A DNA stretch of 64,000 nt, taken from assembly GCF_032854445.1 (NCBI RefSeq), contig NC_088296.1, positions 20,327,853-20,391,852 of the forward strand, read 5' to 3'. A program made the position numbers and the translations under genes. A model generated the notes under the pieces. The model was not told the DNA's origin. It saw nothing but the letters and a program-made list of their open reading frames with translations, and did no database searches. Every line of letters starts with the position of its first letter. Position 1 is the first letter of the stretch. The DNA is from Liolophura sinensis (lineage: Eukaryota > Mollusca > Polyplacophora > Chitonida > Chitonidae). This document shows, one piece after another, positions 11,657 through 22,816 of the stretch.

Positions 11657-12389
11657 GTAGACTGACAGGATACTTACACACATTCTTACTAAAGCCAGCC
11701 GGTGGTCACAAGCTCTGTATGTGTCTAAAGAATGCTGTTTTTGGAAGTTTCAGAGGTCATAATGATATTGTTTTTACGAATTACATTGTTAATTGTTTTC
11801 CCTTGTATAGTTATTATGCCATTTCACATGAAAATTGCTGAAAATTTTCCAAGGTTTTTTAGTGGTGATGAAACGTCACCAATTCACCACAAACGGACCA
11901 CAAACTTTTATTTTAGTTCGGTTTCAGTTTTTGTGAGTAAAAAACCAAAACAGTGTTGGAATTAACACAGAATTATTTCATAGATAAACAGTCTCAGAAA
12001 TTTTAAATATGCTAGATTCCTTCAAAGCTGCGAGTGAATTTTCAGTGCTTTAAGGTTTTCTCTTTTTGGCTTTTTGTAGTGACCAATATGCATTTGGTTT
12101 GTGGAAGTTTGAACTGTAGTTGAGAAAGTCTTTAATAAGTGGGACGCGTTTTCTTTATTTGTTAAACAATATAACCAAGAATAGATATATAAAATATTGA
12201 TTGTGTTGACTGTTGTTTGTGTTTTGCCGCAATGTCACTGTCAAAAGGAGATAAGAACATGTGAGGAGTAGGTTCAAACTCAGCCTTATACGTGGAATGA
12301 ATGGATTCACTCATTATTTCTGTTCGTAGAGGTTTTTGTGGTAAAAAGTGGTCGATGGGGCTGGTTTGGCTGAAGACCACTTGTCTACT
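11657..12389. other. no gene recognised
   Basis: AT-rich. The frame at 11732-11965 (77 codons, hydrophobic start) has no recognisable family and no clear splice or start context. Confidence 0.35.
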
Positions 12390-14270
12390 GCCAGTATGGT
12401 GTGCATCTGTCTTGAAGATAGCGGAAAAGTTCATCAGTAACTTGTCAAAGGTCGGTGGTTTACCTAATACACACAGTGCACATCTATATTTCGTAACGTG
12501 GAAAAGTTTATGACTAACTTGCTAGAGGTTTGTGGTTTACCCAGTATGCACAGTGCACATCTGTATTTCACATAGTGGAAAAGTTCATCAGTAACTTACC
12601 AAAGGTTGGTGGTTTACCCAGTACGCACAGTGCACATCTGTATTTCACATAGTGGAAAAGTTCATCACTAACTTACCAAAGGTTGGTGGTTTACCCAGTA
12701 TGCACAGTGCACATCTGTAGTGAACATAGTGGAAAAGTTCATCAGTAACTTACCAAAGGTTGGTGGTTTACCCAGTATGTACAGTGCACATCTGTATTTC
12801 ACATAGTGGGAAAGTTCATCACTAACTTACCAAAGGTCGGTGGTTTACCCAGTATGCACAGTGCACATCTGTATTTCACATAGCGGAAAAGTTCATCAGT
12901 AACTTACCAAAGGTTGGTGGTTTACCCAGTATGCACAGTGCACATCTGTATTGAACATAGTGGAAAAGTTCATCAGTAACTTACCAAAGGTTGGTGGTTT
13001 ACCCAGTATGCACAGTGCACATCTGTATTGAACATAGTGGAAAAGTTCATCAGTAACTTACCAAAGGTTGGTGGTTTACCCAGTATGTACAGTGCACATC
13101 TGTATTGAACATAGTGGAAAAGTTCATCAGTAACTTACCAAAGGTCGGTGGTTTACCCAGTATGCACAGTGCACATCTGTATTGAACATAGTGGAAAAGT
13201 TCATCAGTAACTTACCAAAGGTTGGTGGTTTACCCAGTATGTACAGTGCACATCTGTATTTCACATAGTGGAAAAGTTCACCAGTAACTTACCAAAGGTT
13301 GGTGGTTTACCCACTATACACAGTCCACATCTGTATTTCACATAGTGGAAAAGTTCACCAGTAACTTACCAAAGGTTGGTGGTTTACCCAGTATGCACAG
13401 TGCACATCTGTATTTCACATAGTGGAAAAGTTCATCAGTAACTTACCAAAGGTCGGTGGTTTACCCAGTATGCACAGTGCACATCTGTCTTGAACATAGC
13501 GGAAAAGTTTATCAGTAACTTACCAAAGGTCGGTGGTTTACCCAGTATGCACAGTGCACATCTGTCTTGAACATAGCGGAAAAGTTCATCAGTAACTTAC
13601 CAAAGGTCGGTGGTTTACCCAGTATGCACAGTGCACATCTGTATTTCACATAGCGGAAAAGTTTATCAGTAACTTACCAAAGGTCGGTGGTTTACCCAGT
13701 ATGCACAGTGCACATCTGTCTTGAACATAGCGGAAAAGTTCATCAGTAACTTACCAAAGGTCGGTGGTTTACCCAGTATGCACAGTGCACATCTGTCTTG
13801 AACATAGCGGAAAAGTTTATCAGTAACTTACCAAAGGTCGGTGGTTTACCCAGTATGCACAGTGCACATCTGTCTTGAACATAGCGGAAAAGTTCATCAG
13901 TAACTTACCAAAGGTCGGTGGTTTACCCAGTATGTACAGTGCACATCTGTATTTCACATAGCGGAAAAGTTTATCAGTAACTTACCAAAGGTCGGTGGTT
14001 TACCCAGTATGCACAGTGCACATCTGTCTTGAACATAGTGGAAAAGTTCACCAGTAACTTGCCAAAGGTCGGTGGGTTACCAGGTGTGCACAGTGCACAT
14101 CTGTAGTGAACATAGTGGAAAAGTTCACCAGTAACTTACCAAAGGTCAGTGGTTTACCCAGTATGCACAGTGCACATCTGTAGTGAACATAGTGGAAAAG
14201 TTCATCAGTAATTTGCCAAAGGTTGGTGGTTTACCCAGTACGCACAGTGCACATCTGTATTTCACATATG
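12390..14270 (+). repeat. 77-bp satellite with higher-order structure
   Basis: About 24 copies of a 77-bp unit containing AACTTACCAAAGGTTGGTGG, TTTACCCAGTATGCACAGTG and CACATCTG; the period was checked at 12571 and 12648. Variants differ at TATTTCA/TCTTGAA, AGTGG/AGCGG and GTTCATC/GTTTATC. From about 13489 to 14104 a four-unit block of 308 bases repeats twice. The core AACTTACCAAAGGTCGGTGG is the same as in the dispersed SINE-D copies. Confidence 0.95.
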
Positions 14271-14392
14271 CAGAGTTAGCTCTGCATTTGCAGTATCCTT
14301 TTTCGTTTTCAGGCAGTGACATCCTAGACATAAGATTTCGTGTTATCTTGCACCAATGATATTGGGTCTATTAATGTCGCATATTACAATTC

Positions 14393-14440
14393 TGAGTGAG
14401 TGTGCTTGGGGTTTAACGTCGTTACAATATTGAAGGCCCA
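14393..14440 (-). mobile_element. SINE-B 3'-end fragment
   Basis: GAGTGAGTGTGCTTGGGGTT followed by TAACGTCG is the minus-strand reading of the SINE-B terminus. It lies 30 bases from a second, oppositely oriented copy. Confidence 0.7.
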
Positions 14441-14469
14441 TGTTTAAAAAATCACGTCAGATTTGAATA

Positions 14470-14760
14470 GTTTTCCCCGATAGCTCAGTTGGTAGAGCAT
14501 TCGCTTCGGGGGGCGGTAGATCCAGGGTCAGTCCTGGGTTGGGTCACATTTATGACCTTAAAAGAGAAATTTGTAACTTCTTCGCTTGAGGTTCAGTGCA
14601 ACGACTGGCTGACCCGTATCAGTATAATGGCTTGGGCGGGGCAGTTTACTTGCCTTCTGTGATTCTCAGTGAAGCAGCACAGGATACTTAGAGCGGGGGA
14701 AATCCGTCCTACAACAAGGAGGCACATTAAATGCACTCTAAAGACTTCGTCATCATTAAT
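14470..14760 (+). mobile_element. SINE-B copy
   Basis: The tRNA-like head CCCCGATAGCTCAGTTGGTA with GAGC, and a B-box-like region ending GTCACATTTATGACCTTAAA. The body has CGACTGGCTGACCCGTATCA and GGAGGCACATTAAATGCACT. The tRNA part lacks a normal anticodon stem and would not be a working tRNA gene. Confidence 0.85.
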
Positions 14761-14799
14761 ATGATATCAGTATATGACAGTAATGTAAAATTTTATTTG

Positions 14800-14892
14800 T
14801 TTTCGTCCCATTATTGCACTGACCACCGTCGTGTAAGTGAAATATTCTTCAGCACGACGTCAAATGAAAATCAAATAAATAAATAAATAAAA
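14800..14892 (+). mobile_element. SINE-A 3'-end fragment
   Basis: GACCACCGTCGTGTAAGTGA, then AATATTCTTCAGCACGACGT and an (AATA)n tail. Only the last 90 bases of the element remain. Confidence 0.75.
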
Positions 14893-15440
14893 ATTATTGA
14901 CTTTTATTAAATACCATACTCGTACATGTATTATTTGTGGTGTTAAACTCATTGTAAAGTTTGAAAAAGTTATGATTCGCTTTTGAACAGTAACACGTGC
15001 ACAGGGGAGTCTGATAGTTTGTGAAAGGTAACTATTTGAGCCACCCAAAACGCCATAAAATCTCGCCCACAAAAGTGCATTTTCAAAGGCAAAGAAGTGT
15101 CATAAAATATTACTTTTGGTGATCAAACTTACAATTTTCCGGTACAATATCACCCCATGTTCCAAGTAACCCTCAAAACGCCTGTCTAATGTTAATGGAC
15201 CTCTTAGAATCGGGGAAAATGGGAAAGTTAGTAATGGACGAAATTTATGGTCATCTAGGGCAATTCTAAAATAATAAATTTAGCAGTAACTCGACTGCAT
15301 TTGTGGTGATCGATCTTTTTGCCTCTTTAATTAAAGCAGCAGTGTTTTGTTCACCAGATTCACCACGTGTATACTTGTCCATAATTTAAAGCCACAGCCA
15401 CTTAGAACCGACCAATAAAGCAAAATAAAATACTACAATA

Positions 15441-15522
15441 TACAGTACCCTAGGATAGGATAATATGTGGTGTCCTAGGATAGTACAATATATGGTGCTC
15501 TAGGATAGTACAATATATTTTA
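15441..15522 (+). repeat. 25-bp tandem repeat, three copies
   Basis: Three units built on CTAGGATAGTACAATATATG, starting at about 15450, 15475 and 15500. The last runs straight into the SINE-A tail. Confidence 0.85.
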
Positions 15523-15776
15523 TTTATTTATTTGATTGGTGTTTACGCCGTACTCAAGAATATTTCACTTATACGACGGCGGCCAGTATTATGGTGGGAG
15601 GCAGAGCCCGGGGAAAACCCACGACCATCGGCAGGTTGCTGTCAGAGCTTCCACACGTATGGCAGGAGAAGAAGGCAGCATGAGCTGGACTTGAACTCAC
15701 AGTGACCGCATTGGTGAACGGTTTCTGGGTCATTACGCTGCGCTAGCGCCTTAACCAACTGAGCCACGGAGGCCTC
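15519..15776 (-). mobile_element. SINE-A, nearly full length
   Basis: Reads in reverse from TTTATTTGATTGGTGTTTAC through GACGGCGGCCAGTATTATGG and CTGGACTTGAACTCACAGTG to AACTGAGCCACGGAGGCC. Head, body and tail are all present. Confidence 0.9.
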
Positions 15777-16649
15777 TCTTGACTTTTGATGGTATGGTAA
15801 TTGAACCTTGAAATCTTACGTGACATATTCTCAGAACCGCTGTTTTCGGACAATTAGTGCCCCTTATATCATAAAGCCAAAAAGCGCATTTTATTTTCAT
15901 TTTTTTTTCCGAAGAAGACAGTGACATATGCTTGATCATGACACCAAATTTAAAGACGAGCGTTCAAGCAGTCGTGATGTTGTGTTCGCTGAGGAAGCTT
16001 ATATGTCGCTTACTTTAAGATCGCCGCATGACATTCTAACTTAGCTACATGAAGATGGCGGCGTAGGCTTACTAAATTAAATTGTCCAATTTTCAATTGA
16101 CCTAAAGCAGATTTATCTGGCCAAACTTTTCATTTTGAGGACCCTGTTCATACCCCGACTAAGATGAGCTCCTACACTCGAATGACATTTCTAATACAAT
16201 CTCAGTTGCAGCTTTGCGTATCGTTTGTATGCGGTCTCTTCCAATGTCCCTAGACATGCCAGATTATTGGCCTAACTGTTATTTATGTTCGGTTCAAAGA
16301 GGTTAATCAACTTCAGTATAGAATGAGGACGTGAGTGAAACAACTCGCGTAAACAGTTAATATCTTTCAATGTGTGACCCAAGAGAGAATCATTATAGAG
16401 ATTCGCAAGCCTATAGCATGATGAATAACAGAACCGTTGCAAGCCAAATATTGACCCCTGATTAAGGCGTTGCATGACAAATATATTGACTCGCGACTGA
16501 GACGTTGCATGACAAATATGAAGAGCCAGACAAGATGGCGGCATTTCATTGTTTGTCAACTATGTCGACAAGTGGAGATAGCCATGCATGGAGAAAGACA
16601 GCCTAAATGCACAGGTTGTTTTATGTTAATCAGATCAGTATGATAAAAT
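15777..16649. other. no gene recognised
   Basis: The only structure I see is an 18-base word GTTGCATGACAAATAT repeated near 16468 and 16504, and two AAGATGGCGGC words (16050, 16531) that resemble YY1 promoter elements. The minus-strand frames here match no family known to me. Confidence 0.35.
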
Positions 16650-16850
16650 TATTTATTCATTTATTTGTTTATTTATTTCATTAGTGTTTTACGCCATATA
16701 TCAAGAATATCTCACCTTTGTGATATGACGGCGGCCAGCATTACGGTCGGAGGAAACTGGGCGCTAAAACCCACGACCACTCGCAGGCTGCTGACAGGCC
16801 TTACCACGCATACAACTGGAGAGATAGCAAGCCTCAGCTGGACTTCTGCA
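16650..16850 (-). mobile_element. SINE-A, head truncated
   Basis: Starts in an (ATTT)n tail with TTAGTGTTTTACGCCATATA. It ends within CCTCAGCTGGACTTC, before the tRNA-like head. Confidence 0.85.
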
Positions 16851-17239
16851 TAATAAAGCAATTTTGTTATTAGTAAGGTATTATGGCATAAAGTTCCCCC
16901 TCTTTCACGGCCCCGTTCCTGACTACAAAATCAGGGCATTATTTTCACCAGTATGTTTCCTTAAAGTGTTTAAGGCCAGTACTCCAGAATTCTTTCAGAA
17001 ATCAGTGGTATGCCTAGACATGACAGGCATGCATCTGGAACCGAGCGACTGTGACCTTGTGCAATGTACATGTAGTAAAGGGCTATAATCACATTATACC
17101 TAGATATTGACCTGAGGACAGTAGTATTTGCTTCCAGTTGCATTTATGCAATTAACAACATGTACTTGCTGGTCCTGCATCAATGCTTAACCATCCACTG
17201 TGGTCATTGTTTCCGACCCCTGTGCGTCGGGCTTGCGCG
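16851..17239. other. no gene recognised
   Basis: A 74-codon frame (16864-17088) is open and starts with ATG, but has no recognisable domain or splice context. Confidence 0.3.
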
Positions 17240-18112
17240 CATGATGACGGTAATGGCGAGATGAAGTGAGTCGTGGTAATGGCGTGCTGGAGAGAGTTGT
17301 GGTAATGGCGTGCTGGAGAGAGTTGTGGTAATGGCGTGCTGGAGTGGGTCGTGGTAATGCTGTGCTGGGGTGGGTCGTGGTAATGGTGTGCTGGAGTGGG
17401 TCGTGATAATGGCGTGCTGGAGGTGGTCGTGGTAATGGCGTGCTGGTGTGAGTCATGGTAATGGCGTGCTGGAGTGGGTCGTGATAATGGCGTGCTGGAG
17501 TGGATCGTGGTAATGGCGTGCTGGAGTGAGTCGTGATAATGGCGTGCTGAAGGTGGTCGTGGTAATGGCGTGCTGGTGTGAGTCATGGTAATGGCGTGCT
17601 GGAGTGGGTCGTGATAATGGCGTGCTGCAGTGGGTCGTGGTAATGGCGTGCTGGAGTGGATCGTGGTAATGGTGTGCTGGAGTGGGTCGTGGTAATAGCC
17701 TACTGGAGTGGGTCGTGGTAATGACGTGCTGGAGTGAGGCGTGGTAATGGCCTCCTGGTGTGGGTTGTGGTAATGACGTGCTGGAGTGGGTTGTGGTAAT
17801 GACGTGCTGGAGTGGGTCGTGGTAATGGCGTGCTGGAGTGGGTTGTGATAATGGCGTGCTGGAGTGAGTCGCGGTTATGGCGTGCTGGAGTGAGTCGTGG
17901 TAATGACGTGCTGGAGTGGGTCGTGGTAATGGCGTGCTGGAGTGGATTGTGGTAATGGCGTGCTGGAGTGAGTCGCGGTTATGGCGTGCTGAAGTGGGTC
18001 GTGGTAATGGCGTGCTGGAGTGGGTTGTGGTAATGGCGTGCTGGAGTGAGTCGTGAGAATGGCGTGCTGGAGTGGGTCCTGGTAAAGGCGTGCTGGAGTG
18101 GGTCGAGGTACG
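17240..18112 (+). repeat. 26-bp minisatellite
   Basis: About 33 copies of GGTCGTGGTAATGGCGTGCT plus GGAGTG. The period was checked at 17461 and 17487. A five-unit block (130 bases) recurs, marked by AGGTGGTCG at 17421 and 17551. The minus strand has no stop in any frame, which creates 89-, 144- and 233-codon frames of His/Pro/Ser/Thr-rich repeats. The 26-base unit cycles through all three frames, so the 'protein' repeats every 26 residues. I read this as a satellite, not a gene. Confidence 0.95.
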
Positions 18113-18120
18113 CCTGTACG

Positions 18121-18215
18121 TCTCATTTGGAAAACGTGGTCTGTGACTTGCCAAAGATCCGCGGTCCTTCGTTTCTTACATAAAGCTGACTGCCAGCGTA
18201 TGCATGCACTCTAAA
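18121..18215 (+). mobile_element. SINE-D fragment
   Basis: GTGACTTGCCAAAGATCCGC, GGTCCTTCG and ATAAAGCTGACTGCCAGCGT follow in SINE-D order, directly after the 26-bp satellite. Confidence 0.6.
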
Positions 18216-19458
18216 GCAGCGTAAGTACATATCAATCAATCATGGCGGTTTTTTTCTTCTGTATATTGAAACACCGTTTTTCATTCAGCCTGATCTTGCG
18301 TTTCTTCAAGAGATACTTTTGTCACGCGACAAATATTTGGGGAAACTGTAACAGTTCAAATATTTAACTTTAACTTTAGTTTTATAGCTTTTTGAGACGC
18401 TAGTCTGCTTAAGCACTGTTACCAATATCACACATTTTTATAGGCAGGTAATGCGCAGTGCTTATGAAGAGGAAGATAAAAAGTACTCTTTGTTTGATGA
18501 TGTAATCCAACATGGTTGCCAAACTATGAGTCACAGGCAAATGTTTTCGTCCTGTCGTGATTAAGATCTTAATTAAGTGGCTTTAAAATACCCTGAAGGA
18601 ATATTTAGGGTAAGCTTCGCGTCTTGGACTTTAGCGGAGCCTTATCCGATAACGTAATCCAGTGGCAGCCAGACGGAATGATGTACATTGCCCCTTTTCA
18701 TAGTCACCTACCATGACCTGTTCCTGTCATATTAAAAAGCTTCATATTCCGAGATCTTGTGGTCATATAATAATTCTGGGAATATAGATTAATAAGTAAA
18801 GGTATCAAAAACAATAAAGCATAGCTGCTAGAACCTGTAAATATCACTCGGACTTACAAAGTTTCAATCTAGTCACATGGTAAGCTGATGAAGAATGGAT
18901 CATTTACGTTTATATCAGGCCAGATTGAAACCTGTGCACAAAATAAGAGAGTTTTACTTTTAATTAACGACTGCATATAGCAGAAATATTGCCCTCAGGG
19001 CAACATCTGTATCAAAAAAACACATAGATATTGTAATTACCCTATCCACCCCCCCCCCTCCCCCAACAAATTCTACCACAGGTACTGTGCATGATTTAGC
19101 ACATTACAGCAATATTGCCTGATCTGAACACGTTTTTATTATCGTTTTTGTGAAATTGAGTTGTGCCTTCTACATTAATAATACATTTTACCTTTCCAAA
19201 TCTTACGAAATTTGTTCTTAGATCTGAAGTTCAATGCTTGAAATTGTTGAGGGTTTAAGGTAGTCTTCGCTTTAAGCAAGCAAACAGGGTAAAGTGCTTT
19301 CAGATTGATTTGACAGTATTTTTACGACAACTCTGATGACTATACACTAGATTTATCACGCGCAGCCAAACACGTGTATATCCAGCTAAAATGCTATTAG
19401 AATAATAACCATATATGATATAAGCGAAAAGTGGACGAGGGTGTTTGCACTCCACTGC
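18216..19458. other. unannotated stretch
   Basis: AT-rich single-copy-looking DNA. It contains a poly-C run at 19047-19058. No exon, RNA gene or repeat family could be supported. Confidence 0.4.
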
Positions 19459-19500
19459 GGCGCAATGACCCAGGAGCCTCTCACCAATGTGGTCGCTCTA
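19459..19500 (+). mobile_element. SINE-A internal fragment
   Basis: GGCGCAATGACCCAGGAGCC then TCTCACCAATGTGGTCGCT is the region just after the head of SINE-A. Nothing else of the element is present. Confidence 0.65.
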
Positions 19501-19779
19501 AATGTATCCTTTGTGTTGTATAGCCATCTCTTTTTCAAAGCACAGGTACCAAAAATTGGACATACTGAGAAAATCAATATGTCATAAATTTTAACCAATA
19601 AAGTCAGACCTCTTTCGATAATCGAAGAACGTAACTCATTCTTTTGAGACGTCGCGTCCTTCCAGTTTTCCCTATTAGCCATACAGACTAACTGTACGTT
19701 TAAGGTGCGAGCAACGCCCCATGGTGTTTCCCATTATTTGTTTTCTTTTTAAAGCGTCACATTTCTATATACAAGGCCT

Positions 19780-19956
19780 GGGATCACGAAGCGATCTTGG
19801 ATTTAAGTCAAAATTTCAAATCACTTCAGACTTGTTATCTCTTATGTAATAATGTCAAAATATTTCTTGACAATGTAATTTCTGAGTAAGCTATTGTACA
19901 ACAAATTTCAGGTAAAATAACAAAAAAGAGAAACACTAATATCGCTTCGTGATCCC
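19780..19956. mobile_element. MITE-1, 177 bp with 16-bp terminal inverted repeats
   Basis: The left end GGGATCACGAAGCGAT and right end ATCGCTTCGTGATCCC are perfect inverted repeats. The interior is AT-rich (GATTTAAGTCAAAATTTCAA) with no coding capacity. A related element with a degenerate left end is at 56741-57533. Confidence 0.85.
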
Positions 19957-20054
19957 CGAGCCACCATATATCTCTTTGTGAGTGGGACTCATGCAGTGCT
20001 CTTCTACGCATTTACTCCGTAAACAACACTCGACTGACTGACTACGTGACCCGT

Positions 20055-20263
20055 GGCCGATTCCACAAAGCCTTTTCTGACTTAAGCCAAAATTTAAATC
20101 CTCTTCATAGTGGTTAACTTTTTTGGTATTCGAAGTTTATAGTTCAGTACGTTACATTTTATGACAACAGTTATGAGGTCGTCAAACTTTTGACTACGAG
20201 GTCTTAAAAATAGACTATGACTCGTATTCGAAAAAAGTGAGAATTTTCTTTGTGGAGTCGGCC
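20055..20263. mobile_element. MITE-2, 209 bp with 16-bp terminal inverted repeats
   Basis: Left end GGCCGATTCCACAAAG and right end CTTTGTGGAGTCGGCC pair at 15 of 16 positions. The interior includes TGACTTAAGCCAAAATTTAA, distantly like MITE-1. Target-site duplication not resolved. Confidence 0.8.
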
Positions 20264-20310
20264 CCCTGTGCCTTAAAGACTATAGGAGTTGAAACCTCCG
20301 GACAGTAGCG

Positions 20311-20668
20311 AGTGAGTGAGTGCTTGGGGTTTAACGTCGTGCTCAACAATTTTTCAGTCACATGACGACGAAGGAATCCTTAGAATGTATGTAATGTACC
20401 TCCTTGTTGCAGGACGGATTTGCACCGCTCTTTTATCTAGTGCTGCTTCACTGAGACGACTTACCGAATGCAAGAAAGCCGCCCCGCCCGAGCCAATATA
20501 CTGATACGGGTCAACCAGTCGTTGCACTATCCCCTTCATTATGAACGCCAAGCGAGGAAGTTACAACTTCCTCTTTTAAAGTCTAAGGTCTGACTCGACC
20601 CAGGATTGATCCTGGATCTACCACTCTCGAAGAAGACGCTCTACCAGTGCTATCCAGGCCGGTCGGAC
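20311..20668 (-). mobile_element. SINE-B, nearly full length
   Basis: Begins GTGAGTGAGTGCTTGGGGTT and carries TTTTTCAGTCACATGACGAC, CACCGCTCTTTTATCTAGTG and TGATACGGGTCAACCAGTCG. It ends in a decayed tRNA-like part. The frames on both strands are SINE by-products. Confidence 0.9.
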
Positions 20669-20994
20669 AGTAGCGAAAACTAGACACTAACTTCTTTACA
20701 TCCAAATCATGGCTAATTAGATAAATGGCCGTGCATGTTTTTCAAAAGATACCGTTTGTTTTACAGTACGATACCTTTTCATGTATCTTTCAAAGGGAGC
20801 TTTACATATTTTACCAAAATTATCTCATTACCTTGCTTAACAGTAAAATCTTTTCAACATACTATTCATGTCAGTATTATATGGCTTACACCCCCACCAC
20901 CCCATCTGTTCCCACTTTTCCGATATACATGTAGATCTTGTTTGTTTGTTCTTTCCCAAACTGACCACGTCGTTTGCACATTGAGAGAGACATT

Positions 20995-21215
20995 TGGGTC
21001 AGCTGACTTAAAAATCAGAGTTATACAACTGAGCTAATTCAACTCAGAAACCAGGGTCATGTGACCAAATTTAGCTGGGCCATGAAAGCTTCCTATGTTT
21101 TTTGTTTTTTTTTTTCGACCAACCAAGTTAGTCAGCAATATAACCAGATGAGTTTCATGACTCTGAGCTGAATTAGCTCAATTGTATAACTCAGATTTTT
21201 GAGTCAGTTGACCCA
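20995..21215. mobile_element. foldback element with about 55-bp inverted arms
   Basis: The left arm starts TGGGTCAGCTGACTTAAAAA (20995) and the right arm ends TTTTTGAGTCAGTTGACCCA (21215). The arms pair over roughly 55 bases (TATACAACTGAGCTAATT against AATTAGCTCAATTGTATA) around a 110-base loop. No coding capacity. Confidence 0.85.
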
Positions 21216-21964
21216 TTTTTTTTTCTCTCTCCTTGTAGGAGCGCTGGGTTTTATTCCTATAACCAGCCATATAGTACATTTTATGCACGTTAGATTTATG
21301 CATTTTATGCAAGAAAAAAATCAAAAATGTTCAGTGGTACAGTACGGTAGTTTCGAGCTGTAACGTCGCCACATCGTGTTGACGTCCCCTTGTGACGATG
21401 TGACTTGGTTTTACGGCACAGTGGAGTAAGTTAATGCATTTGAACACGAGACGAGGTGGAGGCTCTCGCAAAAATGTCTCGCCCATGTCAAAATACATTG
21501 ATTTCCCCTGCCGTGCGGTAAAACGCCTATGTCACGGCATAAAGAAATCTAAACACCATCTGAATTCGATGTTCAAATAATCGAAAGTGATCTTCGTTCC
21601 TAATATTGTTGGAATCTGTTATAGTGTATATATATTTGAGTCAGTAAGGCTTTCGGGTATGTGGGAGCCCATTTATGATTTTATGAAAAGCGGAATGAGG
21701 TGGTATGTACAAGGGTTCTCATTTTAGTTCGTTTAAAAGAGTCATGAATGAAGTTCGACGTTATCCTCCTCTACACTATACTGCTGCTGGGCGTTGGACG
21801 TTTTCCATTAAATTGGAGAGTGCCGCGCTGCCGTTGCCAAATAAAAGATTCCCATGCATATTAAATGGCAGACCTTATTAAGCCATAGTGCAGTGTAGTC
21901 ATACACCTTCTAGTCGGTGTTTGCCAGGCCCAAAGAATCATACTAAATTTCAGTTTATTTTTCT
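21216..21964. other. mostly unannotated; one end of a MITE-3-like element
   Basis: GAGACGAGGTGGAGGCTCTC at about 21443 matches the terminus of the 119-bp MITE at 31421-31539. The matching second end was not found. No gene was seen. Confidence 0.4.
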
Positions 21965-22765
21965 TAACTACAGCTCTTGCATGCTCAATCCAGTTAAGAG
22001 ATGTTCATGAGACTGAACGCTCTCTACCTCTACGCCATCTAAATAAAATATTTATGTCGGATGTGAGAGGTTATTTCTCAATGATATTAAGAAATAAACA
22101 GTTTTGGTAGCAATAAATGTCTCAAGTCACTGACTAACCCGATTTGATAAACAAACAAGATCACAGTAAGGTTTAGTATCAGATGTTGCTAAATTTAAAA
22201 TTTCTACAGTCAAGGATGTATCTTCCGCGAATATATTAATGTTACATGCAATAGTCACACTAATATCATTGACAAAAATTAAGAAAAGAAGAGGACCCAG
22301 GACGGAACCTTGTGGGACACCAGTATATATTGGATAAGTTGTGGATAAGTTGTGGATAAGTACCGTTAACACAAGCTTTAATTCGCCGGTCACAAAAGCA
22401 ATCTTTTAACCACCTAAGTAGAGGATCTTCAGTATCCAATTGCTCTAACTTAAACAAAAGATCACCATGCCAGACTTTATCAAATGTCTTACTCACATCT
22501 AGAAATAGCAAATCACATTTCCACGGAGAAGATTTTGGTATGTGTCGTATACAATTTTTGTTTAATAGCTTGAATAAAGTCGAAACTCCATGTTTAAATA
22601 AAGATTTATTTCGTATAAGAAGATTATTTGACATACAATACTCATCCAGATATTAATGTACGACGTTCTCCAAGACCTTAGAAAGAGAAGGTTGAAAGGG
22701 ACACTGGTCGAGAATTAGAAATACCATTAGTGCCTCATGATTTACCTGTATTAAGAGTCTCAAGG
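21965..22765 (-). pseudogene. dead LINE reverse-transcriptase fragment
   Basis: Minus-strand translation gives the reverse-transcriptase landmarks of non-LTR (CR1/Jockey-like) elements in order. First comes SLSKVLENVVH, then LDVSKTFDKVWHGDLLFKLE, then GVPQGSVLGPLLFLIFVNDI, then FAEDTSL, where the catalytic motif normally reads ADD. Further on is a decayed HP..YLDGVEVERVQSHEHL block. Frames change at least twice. One change coincides with a repeated GTTGTGGATAA word at 22334-22358, and another lies before SLSKV. No endonuclease domain and no 3' end were found, so the copy is truncated at both sides and inactive. The AED variant would also damage catalysis. Confidence 0.85.
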
Positions 22766-22816
22766 AAATGTTAAATCTCATTTTCATATATCTGTATACA
22801 ACTGACACGTGATTCT

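Noticed and set aside
12390-14270. Possible CRISPR-like array of regularly spaced repeats
   Set aside because: The whole 77-bp unit is conserved, with no unique spacers, and the genome is eukaryotic. It is a satellite.
14470-14545. tRNA gene
   Set aside because: The A- and B-box-like sequences belong to the head of SINE-B. The anticodon arm and acceptor stem do not pair as in a functional tRNA.
17453-18154. 233-codon minus-strand frame rich in His, Pro, Ser and Thr
   Set aside because: It is the 26-bp minisatellite read through. All minus frames are open and no start context, signal or splice site supports a gene.
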